Origin: Rhizobiales bacterium SYSU XM002
GTDB taxonomy: Bacteria > Pseudomonadota > Alphaproteobacteria > Rhizobiales > Beijerinckiaceae
NCBI GenBank assembly: GCA_009846685.1
Contig: VWVY01000005.1
Coordinates: forward strand, 124,001 to 188,000
Direction of reading: 5' to 3'
DNA: 64,000 nucleotides
Shown here in pieces: positions 55,694 to 64,000 of the stretch. Below the pieces are notes generated by a model that saw nothing but the letters and a program-made list of their open reading frames with translations, was not told the origin of the DNA and did not search any database. The translations under genes and the position numbers were made by a program. The first letter of the stretch is position 1. Every line of letters starts with the position of its first letter.

Positions 55694-57454
55694 ATGAGCG
55701 ACAAGCCGAAATTCGAACAGCCGATCCTCGAACTCAGAAACCTCGCCAAGACCTACGGAGAGGGCGCCCAGCGCACGGAAGTGTTGACGGATGTCAACCT
55801 CGCGGTGGCCGAAGGCGAGTTCATCGCCATCGTCGGCTTCTCCGGAACCGGGAAGACGACGCTGATCTCGGCGATGGCCGGGCTGGTGTCGCCCAACGCT
55901 GGCGAGGTGCTGTTTCGAGGCCAGCCGGTGACCGGGCCGGGGCCGGAGCGTGGCGTGGTGTTCCAGTCCTACTCGCTGATGCCCTGGCTCACCGTGCGCG
56001 GCAATGTCGCACTGGCAGTCGATCAGGTCTTCGCCAAGGAAAGCAAGGCCGAGCGCGCCGGGCGTGTTGATCGCTACATCGCGATGGTCGGCCTCTCGCA
56101 CGCGGCCGAGCGTCGCCCGTCGGAACTCTCGGGCGGCATGCGCCAACGCGTTGCGGTGGCTCGTGCGCTGGCGATGAGCCCGGAATTGCTGCTGCTCGAC
56201 GAGCCGCTTTCGGCGCTCGATGCGCTGACGCGCGCCAAGCTTCAGGGCGAATTCGAGCAGATCTGCGCGACCGAGAAGAAGACCGTCGTACTGATCACCA
56301 ATGACGTCGACGAAGCGATTCTTCTCGCCGACCGCATCATTCCGCTGCTCCCCGGCCCGCGTGCGACCCTGGGGCGCGAGTTCCGCGTCAACCTGCCCCG
56401 TCCGCGCGATCTTGCCGAGATCGGCGAATCCGACGCGTTCAAGGCGCTACGCGCCGATGTCACGAACTACATGCTCGACATTGCCGCCGACCGCGCGGCT
56501 GGACAGGATGCGGCGCTGGTACTGCCGGGCATCGAGCCGATCTCGCTCGACAAGCGCCGCAACAAGTTGCCGAAAGCCTATGTCGAGGCATCGCAATCGA
56601 TCCGCGAGGAGCGTTTCCTCGAATTCTCTCAACTCTCCAAGATCTATCCCACGCCGAAGGGGCCGCTCACCGTGGTCGACAAGTTCGATCTGAAGGTGAG
56701 GAAGGGTGAGTTCATCTCGCTGATCGGCCACTCCGGCTGCGGCAAGTCGACCGTGCTGTCGATGGCGGCGGGTCTGAACGAGGTGTCCGAAGGCGGTATC
56801 ATCCTCGACGGGCGCGAGGTTGCGACCGCGGGGCCGGATCGCGCGGTGGTGTTTCAGGCACCTTCGCTGTTCCCGTGGCTCACCGCGCGCGAGAACGTGA
56901 CGCTGGGTGTCGACCGTGTCTATCCGCACGCATCGAAAGCCGAACGCGACGATGTCGTCTCCTACTATCTCGATCGCGTCGGCCTCGGTGATGCGATGGA
57001 CAAACTCGCCGCTGACATGTCGAACGGCATGCGTCAGCGGGTCGGTATCGCCCGCGCCTTCGCGCTTTCACCCAAGCTCCTCCTGCTCGACGAACCCTTC
57101 GGCATGCTCGACAGCCTGACGCGCTGGGAGTTGCAGGAAGTGCTGATGGAGGTCTGGTCCCGCACCAAGGTTACCGCGATCTGCGTCACGCACGATGTTG
57201 ACGAAGCCATCCTGCTCGCGGACCGCGTGGTGATGATGTCGAACGGGCCGAACGCCCGCATCGGCAACATCATGGAGGTTGATCTGCCGCGTCCGCGCAC
57301 CCGCAAGGCGCTGCTCGAACATGCGGACTACTATGCCTACCGGCAGGAACTCCTCGAATTTCTCGAAGCCTATGAAGGCGGCGCCAACCCCGATCCCGCG
57401 CATCTCGCGGCGATCAAGGCCAAGCGTCATTCCGGCACGGCCGCGGCAGCCTGA
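55694..57454 (+). CDS. nrtD: Nitrate ABC transporter ATPase with two fused nucleotide-binding domains
   Basis: A 586-residue protein with two complete ATPase domains in tandem, supplying both NBDs of the nitrate importer in one chain. Domain 1 (about 10-240): Walker A GFSGTGKTT, Q-loop VVFQSYSLMPW, signature LSGGMRQRVAVARAL, Walker B LLLLDEPLSALD. Domain 2 (about 305-540): Walker A GHSGCGKST, VVFQAPSLFPW, signature MSNGMRQRVGIARAF, Walker B LLLLDEPFGMLD. In cyanobacteria these are separate NrtC and NrtD, and NrtC carries a binding-protein-like regulatory domain; that domain is absent here. The H-loop of domain 1 reads ITNDVDEA (Asn in place of His), of domain 2 VTHDVDEA. AGGAGG precedes the ATG. 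Confidence 0.92.
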   Translation: MSDKPKFEQPILELRNLAKTYGEGAQRTEVLTDVNLAVAEGEFIAIVGFSGTGKTTLISAMAGLVSPNAGEVLFRGQPVTGPGPERGVVFQSYSLMPWLTVRGNVALAVDQVFAKESKAERAGRVDRYIAMVGLSHAAERRPSELSGGMRQRVAVARALAMSPELLLLDEPLSALDALTRAKLQGEFEQICATEKKTVVLITNDVDEAILLADRIIPLLPGPRATLGREFRVNLPRPRDLAEIGESDAFKALRADVTNYMLDIAADRAAGQDAALVLPGIEPISLDKRRNKLPKAYVEASQSIREERFLEFSQLSKIYPTPKGPLTVVDKFDLKVRKGEFISLIGHSGCGKSTVLSMAAGLNEVSEGGIILDGREVATAGPDRAVVFQAPSLFPWLTARENVTLGVDRVYPHASKAERDDVVSYYLDRVGLGDAMDKLAADMSNGMRQRVGIARAFALSPKLLLLDEPFGMLDSLTRWELQEVLMEVWSRTKVTAICVTHDVDEAILLADRVVMMSNGPNARIGNIMEVDLPRPRTRKALLEHADYYAYRQELLEFLEAYEGGANPDPAHLAAIKAKRHSGTAAAA

Positions 57455-57465
57455 AAGGAACACCC

Positions 57466-59931
57466 ATGAATACTGCCATGAGCAAGCAGCGACTTGTCGT
57501 CATCGGCAACGGCATGGCGCCGGGCCGGGCGCTCGAAAAGCTGCTCGAAGCCGCGCCCGATGCGTTCGATATCACGATCTTCAACGCCGAACCGCGTGTG
57601 AACTATGATCGGATCATGCTTTCCCCGGTTCTCTCGGGCGAGAAGAAGTATGAGGAAATCGTCATCCACGGTGATGGCTGGTACATCAAGCACGGGGTGA
57701 TGCTCTACAAAGGCCACAAGGTCACGAAGATCGACCGCGAGGCGCGCACGGTCACCTCGGAGCATGGCGTCGTCGTTCCCTATGACAAGCTGATCATCGC
57801 CACCGGTTCGAGCCCCGTCATCATCCCGGTTCCCGGACATAAGCTCGCGGGCGTCCTTTCCTATCGCGATCTCGACGACGTCCACGCGATGATGCTCGCC
57901 GCCGCCAAGCCCGGCAGCCGCGCCGTGGTGATCGGCGGCGGCCTTCTGGGTCTCGAAGCTGCTGTCGGCCTCAAGATGCAGGGCATGGACGTGACGGTCC
58001 TGCACCTCATGCCGCACCTGATGGAACGCCAGCTCGACAGCGCTGCCGGCTATCTGCTCCAGCGCGCCATTGAGGAGCGGGGCATCCGTGTCCATTGCAA
58101 GGCCAACACGCACGAGATCACGGGCACGTCCCGCGTCGAGGGCGTCCGGCTCGATGACGGCACCTTCTATCCGGCGGATATCGTCGTCATGGCGGTCGGC
58201 ATCCGGCCGAGCGCAGGGATTGCCAAGGACGCGGGACTCACAACCAATCGCGGCATCGTCGTGACGCCGGACATGCGCACCTCGGACCCTGACATCTACG
58301 CCCTCGGAGAATGTGCGGAAGCGAGCGGGCAGGTCTTCGGCCTTGTCGCCCCGCTCTATGAGATGGCGGGTGTCGTTGCGCAGAACCTGCTCGGCGGACA
58401 GGCGGAGTTCCACCCTTCTGCCACCGCCACCAAGCTGAAAGTGACCGGTTGCGATCTCTATTCCGCCGGCGATTTCGCCGAGGGCGAGGGCCGCGAGGAG
58501 ATCGTGCTGCGCGATCCCATGCGCGGCGTCTACAAGCGTCTCGTTCTCAAGGATAACCGCATTCTCGGCGCGGTGCTCTACGGCGAGGTTGCGGACGGGC
58601 CGTGGTTCTTCGACATGCTCAAGCGCAGCGTCGACATCAGCGAGATGCGCGAGACGCTCATTTTCGGTCAGGGCTATCAGGGGGGCGCCTCCGCGGACCC
58701 TATGGCGGCCGTTGCAGCCTTGCCGGATGAGGCAGAGATCTGTGGCTGCAACGGCGTGTGCAAGGGCAAGATCGTCTCGACCATCACCGACCTCGGGCTG
58801 AAGAACCTCGACGAGGTGCGCGCCCATACCAAGGCCTCCGCCTCCTGCGGCTCCTGCACGGGTCTCGTCGAGCAGGTCATCAAGCTCACCCTCGGCGATG
58901 CTTACAACCCCGCTGCCGTGCAACCGATGTGCACCTGCACCGACCTCGGCCATGACGACGTGCGTCGGCTGATCCGCGCCAAGGAACTGAAGTCGATCCC
59001 GCAACTGATGCAGGAGCTCGGCTGGAAAACGTCCTGCGGCTGCGCCAAATGTCGCCCGGCGCTCAATTACTATATGGTCTGCGATTGGCCGGGCGAATAC
59101 GAGGACGACGGGCAGTCCCGTTTCATCAACGAGCGCGTCCACGCCAATATCCAGAAGGACGGCACCTATTCTGTGGTTCCGCGCATGTGGGGTGGCCTGA
59201 CCAGCGCCAAGGAACTGCGCGCCATCGCCGATGTCGCCGACAAGTTCAATATCCCAACCGTGAAGGTCACCGGCGGTCAACGCATCGATTTGCTCGGGGT
59301 GAAGAAGGAAGATCTGCTCGGCGTCTGGGCTGATCTCAACAAGGCCGGGATGATCTCCGGCGCAGCCTATTCCAAGGGTCTGCGCACGGTAAAAACCTGC
59401 GTCGGCACGGATTGGTGCCGGTTCGGCACACAGGATTCGACCGGGCTCGGCGTGAAGCTGGAGAAGTTTCTCTGGGGGTCGTGGTCGCCCGCGAAACTGA
59501 AGCTCGCGGTCTCCGGCTGCCCACGCAACTGCGCCGAGGCGACCTGCAAGGATATCGGTGTGATCTGCGTCGATTCCGGCTACGACATCCACTTCGCCGG
59601 CGCGGCAGGGCTCGATATCCACGGCACGCAGCTGCTCGGCCATGCCGATACCGAAGACGAGACGATCGAGATCGTCGGCGCATTGACCCAGCTCTATCGG
59701 GAGCAGGGCCGCTACCTCGAACGCATCTACAAATGGGCAAAGCGCGTCGGCACCGAGAGCATTCGCGCGAGCGTGATCGATGACCGGGAGAAGCGTCGCG
59801 CCCTCTACGAGCGCTTCGTCTACAGCCAGAAGTTTGCGCAGATCGATCCCTGGGCCGAGCGTGTTGCCGGCAAGGATGCACATGAATTCGCGCCGATGGC
59901 GGATCTCGGGTTCCAGCATGCCGCCGAATGA
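57466..59931 (+). CDS. nirB: NAD(P)H nitrite reductase large subunit
   Basis: Cytosolic assimilatory nitrite reductase that makes ammonium, 821 residues. N-terminal FAD/NAD domains (VIGNGMAPGRALEKLL; VIGGGLLGLEAAVGL), then two bacterioferritin-associated ferredoxin-like [2Fe-2S] modules (CGCNGVCKGKIV with CGSC; CTCTDLGHDDV with CGCAKC), and a C-terminal sulfite/nitrite reductase domain with the sirohaem-[4Fe-4S] cysteines in KTCVGTDWCRFG and GCPRNCAEATC. All ligands are present. The ATG at 57466, 11 bases after nrtD, has AAAGGA upstream. Confidence 0.97.
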   Translation: MNTAMSKQRLVVIGNGMAPGRALEKLLEAAPDAFDITIFNAEPRVNYDRIMLSPVLSGEKKYEEIVIHGDGWYIKHGVMLYKGHKVTKIDREARTVTSEHGVVVPYDKLIIATGSSPVIIPVPGHKLAGVLSYRDLDDVHAMMLAAAKPGSRAVVIGGGLLGLEAAVGLKMQGMDVTVLHLMPHLMERQLDSAAGYLLQRAIEERGIRVHCKANTHEITGTSRVEGVRLDDGTFYPADIVVMAVGIRPSAGIAKDAGLTTNRGIVVTPDMRTSDPDIYALGECAEASGQVFGLVAPLYEMAGVVAQNLLGGQAEFHPSATATKLKVTGCDLYSAGDFAEGEGREEIVLRDPMRGVYKRLVLKDNRILGAVLYGEVADGPWFFDMLKRSVDISEMRETLIFGQGYQGGASADPMAAVAALPDEAEICGCNGVCKGKIVSTITDLGLKNLDEVRAHTKASASCGSCTGLVEQVIKLTLGDAYNPAAVQPMCTCTDLGHDDVRRLIRAKELKSIPQLMQELGWKTSCGCAKCRPALNYYMVCDWPGEYEDDGQSRFINERVHANIQKDGTYSVVPRMWGGLTSAKELRAIADVADKFNIPTVKVTGGQRIDLLGVKKEDLLGVWADLNKAGMISGAAYSKGLRTVKTCVGTDWCRFGTQDSTGLGVKLEKFLWGSWSPAKLKLAVSGCPRNCAEATCKDIGVICVDSGYDIHFAGAAGLDIHGTQLLGHADTEDETIEIVGALTQLYREQGRYLERIYKWAKRVGTESIRASVIDDREKRRALYERFVYSQKFAQIDPWAERVAGKDAHEFAPMADLGFQHAAE

Positions 59932-59941
59932 GGAGAGGGCG

Positions 59942-60286
59942 ATGAACGCGTCGGTGAAGGATTGGGTCGATATCGGTGCCGCCGAGGCGATCCCCTTGCG
60001 CGGCGCGCGCGTCGTGAAGGCGCCGGGCGGCGACATCGCGGTGTTCAAGGCGGCCGACGGCAGCGTGTTCGCGCTGCGCGATCGGTGCCCGCACAAAGGT
60101 GGGCCGCTCAGTCAGGGCATCGTGCATGGTCACGGAGTCACCTGTCCGCTGCACAACTGGGTCATCAGCCTTGAAACCGGAGAGGCGCAGGGCGCGGATA
60201 AGGGCTGCACGCCGAAGATTCCGGTGCGGCTCGAGAACGGGCGCGTGCTCCTGCTGGCGACGGCGCTCATGGAGGCCGGAGCCTGA
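59942..60286 (+). CDS. nirD: Nitrite reductase small subunit
   Basis: Rieske-fold accessory subunit of NirB, 114 residues. Unlike many enterobacterial NirD proteins it keeps both cluster-binding motifs, CPHKGGPL and CPLHNWVI, so a [2Fe-2S] Rieske cluster is likely. The ATG at 59942 follows GAGGAG; an upstream in-frame reading lies inside nirB. It ends three bases before nasA. Confidence 0.94.
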   Translation: MNASVKDWVDIGAAEAIPLRGARVVKAPGGDIAVFKAADGSVFALRDRCPHKGGPLSQGIVHGHGVTCPLHNWVISLETGEAQGADKGCTPKIPVRLENGRVLLLATALMEAGA

Positions 60287-60289
60287 GCG

Positions 60290-62953
60290 ATGAGCGCCGA
60301 AAGCGTCACTACCCGCACTACCTGCCCCTATTGCGGCGTCGGCTGCGGCGTTCTGGCGACACGCGCGCCGGATGGCTCAGTCGCGGTGAAGGGCGATCCC
60401 GATCACCCGGCGAATTTCGGACTGCTGTGTTCGAAGGGCACGGCGCTGGCCGATACGCTCGCGCTCGAAGACCGGCTTCTCTACCCGGAAATCGCAGGAG
60501 CTGGCGCGGATTGGAACGCTGCGCTCGACCTTGTCGCGACCCGTTTCTCCGAGACAATCCGCGTTCATGGGCCTGACGCGGTGGCCTTCTATGTCTCCGG
60601 GCAGATTCTCACCGAGGACTATTACGTCGCCAACAAGCTGATGAAGGGCTTCATCGGTTCGGCGAACATCGACACCAACTCGCGTCTTTGCATGGCCTCC
60701 GCCGTAGCGGCGCATCGGCGCGCCTTCGGCACGGACACCGTGCCAGCGATCTACGCCGATCTCGAAGAGGCCGATCTCGTCGTGCTGATGGGGTCGAATT
60801 TCGCCTGGTGCCATCCCGTGCTGTTCCAGCGCCTGCTGCAGGCGAGGAAGGCGCGGGGCACGAAGATCATCGTGATCGACCCGCGCCGGACCATCACCGC
60901 CGATGTGGCCGATCTTCATCTCGCCCTCGAACCCGATAGCGATGTCGCGCTCTATCTCGGGCTGTTGAACTATCTCGAAGCGGCCGGGCTGCGCGACGAT
61001 GCCTTCACTGAAGCGCATGTCGCTGGCCTCGACGCCGCACTGGCCGAAGCGCGGGGTATGGATATCGATGCCGTCGCCACTCTGACAGGTCTTGCACTTC
61101 GCGACATCGAGGCGTTCTACACGCTTTTTGCACGGCACGAACGCGTTGTTTCCGTATTCAGCCAGGGCGCGAACCAGTCCGTTTTCGGCACGGACAAGGG
61201 CAACGCCATCATCAATTGCCACCTGCTCACAGGCCGCATCGGCAAGCCCGGCGCTTCACCCTTCTCGATCACCGGCCAGCCGAATGCGATGGGTGGACGC
61301 GAGGTCGGCGGGCTCGCCAACATGCTCGCCGCGCATATGAACATCGAGGATGAGGCCGCGCGGAGCCGTGTCCAGCAGTTCTGGAATGCCCCGGCAATGG
61401 CCGGGAAGCCCGGTCTCAAGGCGGTCGATCTCTTCCGGGCTGTAGGCGAAGGCAAGGTCAAGGCGCTCTGGATCATGTCCACGAACCCCGTGGACAGCCT
61501 TCCAGAGGCCGATCTCGTCCGCAAGGCTCTCGAGACCTGCCCCTTCGTCGTCGTTTCGGACGCCACGCGGGACACCGACACCAACGCCTACGCGGATGTG
61601 CTGCTACCTGCGCTGACATGGGGTGAAAAATCCGGGACGGTAACCAATTCCGAGCGCCGCATTTCGCGCCAGCGCTCGTTCCTTCCCGCGCCGGGCGAAG
61701 CGCGTGCCGATTGGTGGCACATGGCCGAAGTCGCGCGCCGGATGGGCTTCGCCGGTTTCGATTACGACAGTCCTGCCGCGATCTTCCGCGAACACGCCGC
61801 GCTCTCGGCGTTCGAAAACGACGGTACCCGCGATTTCGACATCGGCGCCTACGCGAATGTTTCGGAAGCCGCGTTCGACAGGCTCGCGCCGTTTCAGTGG
61901 CCTCAGCCCGCCGGGACGGTCTCGCGCGAGACGCGCTTCTTCGCCGACGGTCGCTTCTATACGCCCGATGGCAAGGCGCGCATGATCGCAGTCAAGCTGC
62001 CGGCAGTCTCGAAGCCGCTCAGCGCCAAATATCCTCTCTGGCTCAACACCGGCCGCATCCGCGACCAGTGGCACACCATGACGCGCACCGCCAAAGCGTC
62101 GCGCCTCATGGGCCATTTCGGTGAGCCGTTCTGCGAAATTCATCCGGACGATGCAGCGGAGGTGGGGATCGGCCCCGCGAGCCTTGTCGAGGTCGAGAGC
62201 CGCCACGGGGTCATTATCGTCCGCGCGCTTGTCACGGAGCGGCAGCGGCGCGGTTCCGTCTTCGTGCCGATCCACTGGACGGATCAACTCGCGTCGAAAG
62301 GCCGGGTCGATGCACTGGTCGACGCGATGACCGATCCGGTTTCCGGGCAACCGGGCTCGAAACGCACGCCGGTTTCGATCAGACCTTTCGTGGCAGGCTG
62401 GTACGGTTTCGCGGTCACGGCCGCAAAACCCGATTGCGCTGGCCTTCCCTACTGGGCGCTTTCGATTGCCGAGGGTGGATACCGGCTTGAACTCGCAGGC
62501 CAGGAAGCCCCTGCCGACTGGCAGGAGTTTGCGGGGCAGCTCTTCGGCCTGGGCAGCGGCGAGGGCGAATGGATCGCCTATTACGATCGCGAGGCCGGCA
62601 TCGCGCGGCTTGCAGCCTTCGTCGGCGACAGGCTTGTTGGATCCCTGTTCACCGCGCCGCAGCCGGTAGCGCTCTCGCGCCGCTTCATCACCGAGGCATT
62701 GCCGCAGGGCCATGCCGGTAGCGCGCGTTACCGGCTGCTCGCCGGGCAGGGCGGCGCCGACAGGCCCGATCCTGGCGCGATCCTCTGCGCCTGTTTCCAG
62801 GTCGGCGTCAACCAGATCGCGGCGGCGATCCGCGAGGGGCTTGGCGATGTCGAAGCCATCGGCGCGGCATTGAAAGCCGGCACCAATTGCGGCTCCTGCC
62901 GCAGCGAAATCCGGAGAATGCTTGATGAAAGTCGTCTCGAGAAAGCCGGCTGA
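60290..62953 (+). CDS. nasA: Assimilatory nitrate reductase catalytic subunit
   Basis: Cytosolic molybdenum bis-MGD enzyme reducing nitrate to nitrite, 887 residues. The N-terminal [4Fe-4S] ligands are Cys12, Cys15 and Cys19 (TCPYCGVGCG) and Cys47 (GLLCSKG). Molybdopterin-binding text includes SRLCMASAVA, MGSNFAWCHPV, DPRRTITADVADLH and IMSTNPVDSLP. A C-terminal bacterioferritin-associated ferredoxin-like [2Fe-2S] domain (AILCACFQVGVNQI, TNCGSCRSEI) replaces a separate electron-transfer subunit. cysG starts inside its last 29 bases. Confidence 0.96.
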   Translation: MSAESVTTRTTCPYCGVGCGVLATRAPDGSVAVKGDPDHPANFGLLCSKGTALADTLALEDRLLYPEIAGAGADWNAALDLVATRFSETIRVHGPDAVAFYVSGQILTEDYYVANKLMKGFIGSANIDTNSRLCMASAVAAHRRAFGTDTVPAIYADLEEADLVVLMGSNFAWCHPVLFQRLLQARKARGTKIIVIDPRRTITADVADLHLALEPDSDVALYLGLLNYLEAAGLRDDAFTEAHVAGLDAALAEARGMDIDAVATLTGLALRDIEAFYTLFARHERVVSVFSQGANQSVFGTDKGNAIINCHLLTGRIGKPGASPFSITGQPNAMGGREVGGLANMLAAHMNIEDEAARSRVQQFWNAPAMAGKPGLKAVDLFRAVGEGKVKALWIMSTNPVDSLPEADLVRKALETCPFVVVSDATRDTDTNAYADVLLPALTWGEKSGTVTNSERRISRQRSFLPAPGEARADWWHMAEVARRMGFAGFDYDSPAAIFREHAALSAFENDGTRDFDIGAYANVSEAAFDRLAPFQWPQPAGTVSRETRFFADGRFYTPDGKARMIAVKLPAVSKPLSAKYPLWLNTGRIRDQWHTMTRTAKASRLMGHFGEPFCEIHPDDAAEVGIGPASLVEVESRHGVIIVRALVTERQRRGSVFVPIHWTDQLASKGRVDALVDAMTDPVSGQPGSKRTPVSIRPFVAGWYGFAVTAAKPDCAGLPYWALSIAEGGYRLELAGQEAPADWQEFAGQLFGLGSGEGEWIAYYDREAGIARLAAFVGDRLVGSLFTAPQPVALSRRFITEALPQGHAGSARYRLLAGQGGADRPDPGAILCACFQVGVNQIAAAIREGLGDVEAIGAALKAGTNCGSCRSEIRRMLDESRLEKAG

Positions 62954-64000
62954 AGCCGGGGTGACGCGCCTCGGCGCACTCGCCAAGCTGCCGGTGTTCT
63001 TCGATTTGAGGGACAAGCGCGCCATCGTCGCGGGCGGCGGCGCGGGCGCGACATGGAAGGCCGAACTGCTGGCGGCATCCGGTGCCCGTGTTGAAATCTA
63101 TGCGACCGACCCTTGCGAGGAGATGCGCGCGCTCGTGCTGCGCGGTGCGGCGGACGGCGAACTTGTCCTGCACGAGCGCCCTTGGTCGATGGGTGTGTTC
63201 GCCGGCGCAGCTATCGCGGTTGGCGACTTCGAGGACGAAGCCGAGGCAAAGGCGTTCCGTTGTGCGGCCAGGGTCGCGGGCGTGCCGGTCAATACCATCG
63301 ACAAGCCCGCAACCTGTGATTTCCAGTTTGGCTCCATCGTCAACCGTTCGCCGGTCGTGATCGGCATTTCCACCGACGGGGCCGCGCCGATCCTCGGGCA
63401 GGCGATCCGCCGCAAGATCGAGATGCTGCTGCCGGCGTCGCTTTCGGATTGGGCGGGTGCTGCACGGGACATTCGCGGGAAGGTCATGGATACGCTGCGG
63501 CCGGGCGCCCAGCGCCGTCGCTTCTGGGAGGCTTTTTCGGAGCATTCTTTCCGCACCGGAGCCTCCCCTGAAACCGCGATGCTGGAGGCGATGATCGCCG
63601 ACTGTCGCGCCGGGACCGCGACATCGAGCGGCCGCGTGACATTGGTCGGTGCGGGACCGGGCGACGCCGAACTGCTGACGATCCGCGCGGTGCGCGCGCT
63701 TCAGAGCGCGGACGTCATCCTGTTCGACGACCTCGTTTCCGACGATATCCTCGAACTCGCGCGGCGCGAGGCGAAGCGGATGATGGTCGGCAAGCGTGGA
63801 CGTCGCGAGAGCTGCGCGCAGGAGGATATCAACGCGCTGATGCTCACGCTCGCGCGGGCCGGCAAACACGTCGTTCGTCTCAAGGCCGGCGATCCGATGG
63901 TGTTCGGTCGTGCGGGCGAGGAGATATCAGCACTCGAAGCTGCCGGCATTCCGGTCGCTGTCGTGCCGGGCATCACCTCGGCGCAGGCGATGGCGGCCAG
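62925..64000 (+). CDS. cysG: Sirohaem synthase CysG, 3' end missing
   Basis: The frame is open from the ATG at 62925 to the end of the window (358 residues so far; complete CysG is about 470). GGAG lies eight bases before the ATG, inside nasA. The first 210 residues are the precorrin-2 dehydrogenase/ferrochelatase part (PVFFDLRDKRAIVAGGGAGA, VNTIDKPATCDFQFGSIVNR, SPVVIGISTDGAAPILGQAI). From about 237 the uroporphyrinogen-III methyltransferase begins (VTLVGAGPGDAELLTIRAVR, KAGDPMVFGRAGEE). It provides sirohaem for NirB, which explains its place in the operon. The final portion of the methyltransferase lies beyond the window. Confidence 0.93.
   Translation, partial: MKVVSRKPAEAGVTRLGALAKLPVFFDLRDKRAIVAGGGAGATWKAELLAASGARVEIYATDPCEEMRALVLRGAADGELVLHERPWSMGVFAGAAIAVGDFEDEAEAKAFRCAARVAGVPVNTIDKPATCDFQFGSIVNRSPVVIGISTDGAAPILGQAIRRKIEMLLPASLSDWAGAARDIRGKVMDTLRPGAQRRRFWEAFSEHSFRTGASPETAMLEAMIADCRAGTATSSGRVTLVGAGPGDAELLTIRAVRALQSADVILFDDLVSDDILELARREAKRMMVGKRGRRESCAQEDINALMLTLARAGKHVVRLKAGDPMVFGRAGEEISALEAAGIPVAVVPGITSAQAMAA

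Noticed and set aside
57427-60096. Open frame of 889 codons on the minus strand opposite nirB
   Set aside because: No domain recognised, and nirB on the other strand is full length with all cofactor ligands.
1-64000. CRISPR arrays, tRNA or rRNA genes, insertion sequences, prophage
   Set aside because: No regularly spaced repeats, cloverleaf or rRNA-like sequence, transposase, integrase or phage genes were seen in the coding-dense window; a covariance-model tRNA scan would confirm.

Overview
The window is a high-GC (roughly two thirds G+C outside two short patches) chromosomal segment of an alphaproteobacterium. ChvG-HprK-EIIA-HPr-AhcY, then a DivL-like kinase, TsaE/AmgK-MurU, AddBA, TrxA and the FolC-AccD-TrpABF block, all in this order, point to the order Hyphomicrobiales (Rhizobiales); I cannot name a genus. 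Almost every base is coding, genes are packed with 1-4 base start/stop overlaps, and no rRNA, tRNA, CRISPR array, insertion sequence or prophage was seen.

Layout. 1-5480 (+ except one regulator): the 3' part of chvG, then hprK, manX and ptsH (a regulatory phosphotransfer chain), a divergent HxlR regulator/SnoaL-like pair around a palindrome, and ahcY behind a perfect palindrome. 5600-17400 (+): a DivL-like pseudo-kinase with Phe at the phospho-acceptor site, a TsaE-AmgK fusion and MurU (cell-wall sugar recycling), AddB-AddA recombination nuclease and thioredoxin. 17490-33410 (-): a 16 kb co-directional run, transcribed ribF, ileS, lspA, a secreted unknown, an active/inactive M16 protease pair, sppA, ihfB, lapA-like, an ornithine-cyclodeaminase-family gene, trpF, trpB, trpA, accD, folC.

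33600-47650: a CheY-like receiver, a HAD hydrolase, a TipF-like degenerate EAL protein, a RidA-like/HMA pair, a class III aminotransferase, a 76-residue protein resembling the cap domain of phosphonoacetaldehyde hydrolase without the rest of the enzyme, hisS-hisZ-hisG, a BclA/BacA-like peptide transporter, and a tyrosine catabolism pair (hpd, maiA) beside an Lrp-type regulator. 47650-50870 (-): an AT-rich orphan gene and a DapA-like/RraA-like/SDR catabolic cluster with a rhizobial palindromic repeat.

51000-64000 (+): a complete nitrate assimilation locus, nasT-nasS (RNA-binding antiterminator and its nitrate sensor) followed by nrtA-nrtB-nrtCD, nirB, nirD, nasA and cysG (cut by the window end). 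Transporter, nitrate reductase, nitrite reductase and siroheme synthesis sit in one transcription unit. Both nasT and nrtA are preceded by a sigma-54 type GG-N10-GC promoter, and the predicted nrtA transcript begins at two hexaloop hairpins with the A1/G4 pattern recognised by ANTAR proteins. This suggests dual control: nitrogen starvation at initiation, nitrate at antitermination.

The items most worth following are the nrtA leader, the orphan phosphonatase-like cap protein, the Phe-substituted DivL homologue, the run-on overlap of tsaE-amgK into murU, the low-GC patch inside hisS, and the AT-rich orphan gene starting on the dapA-like stop codon.
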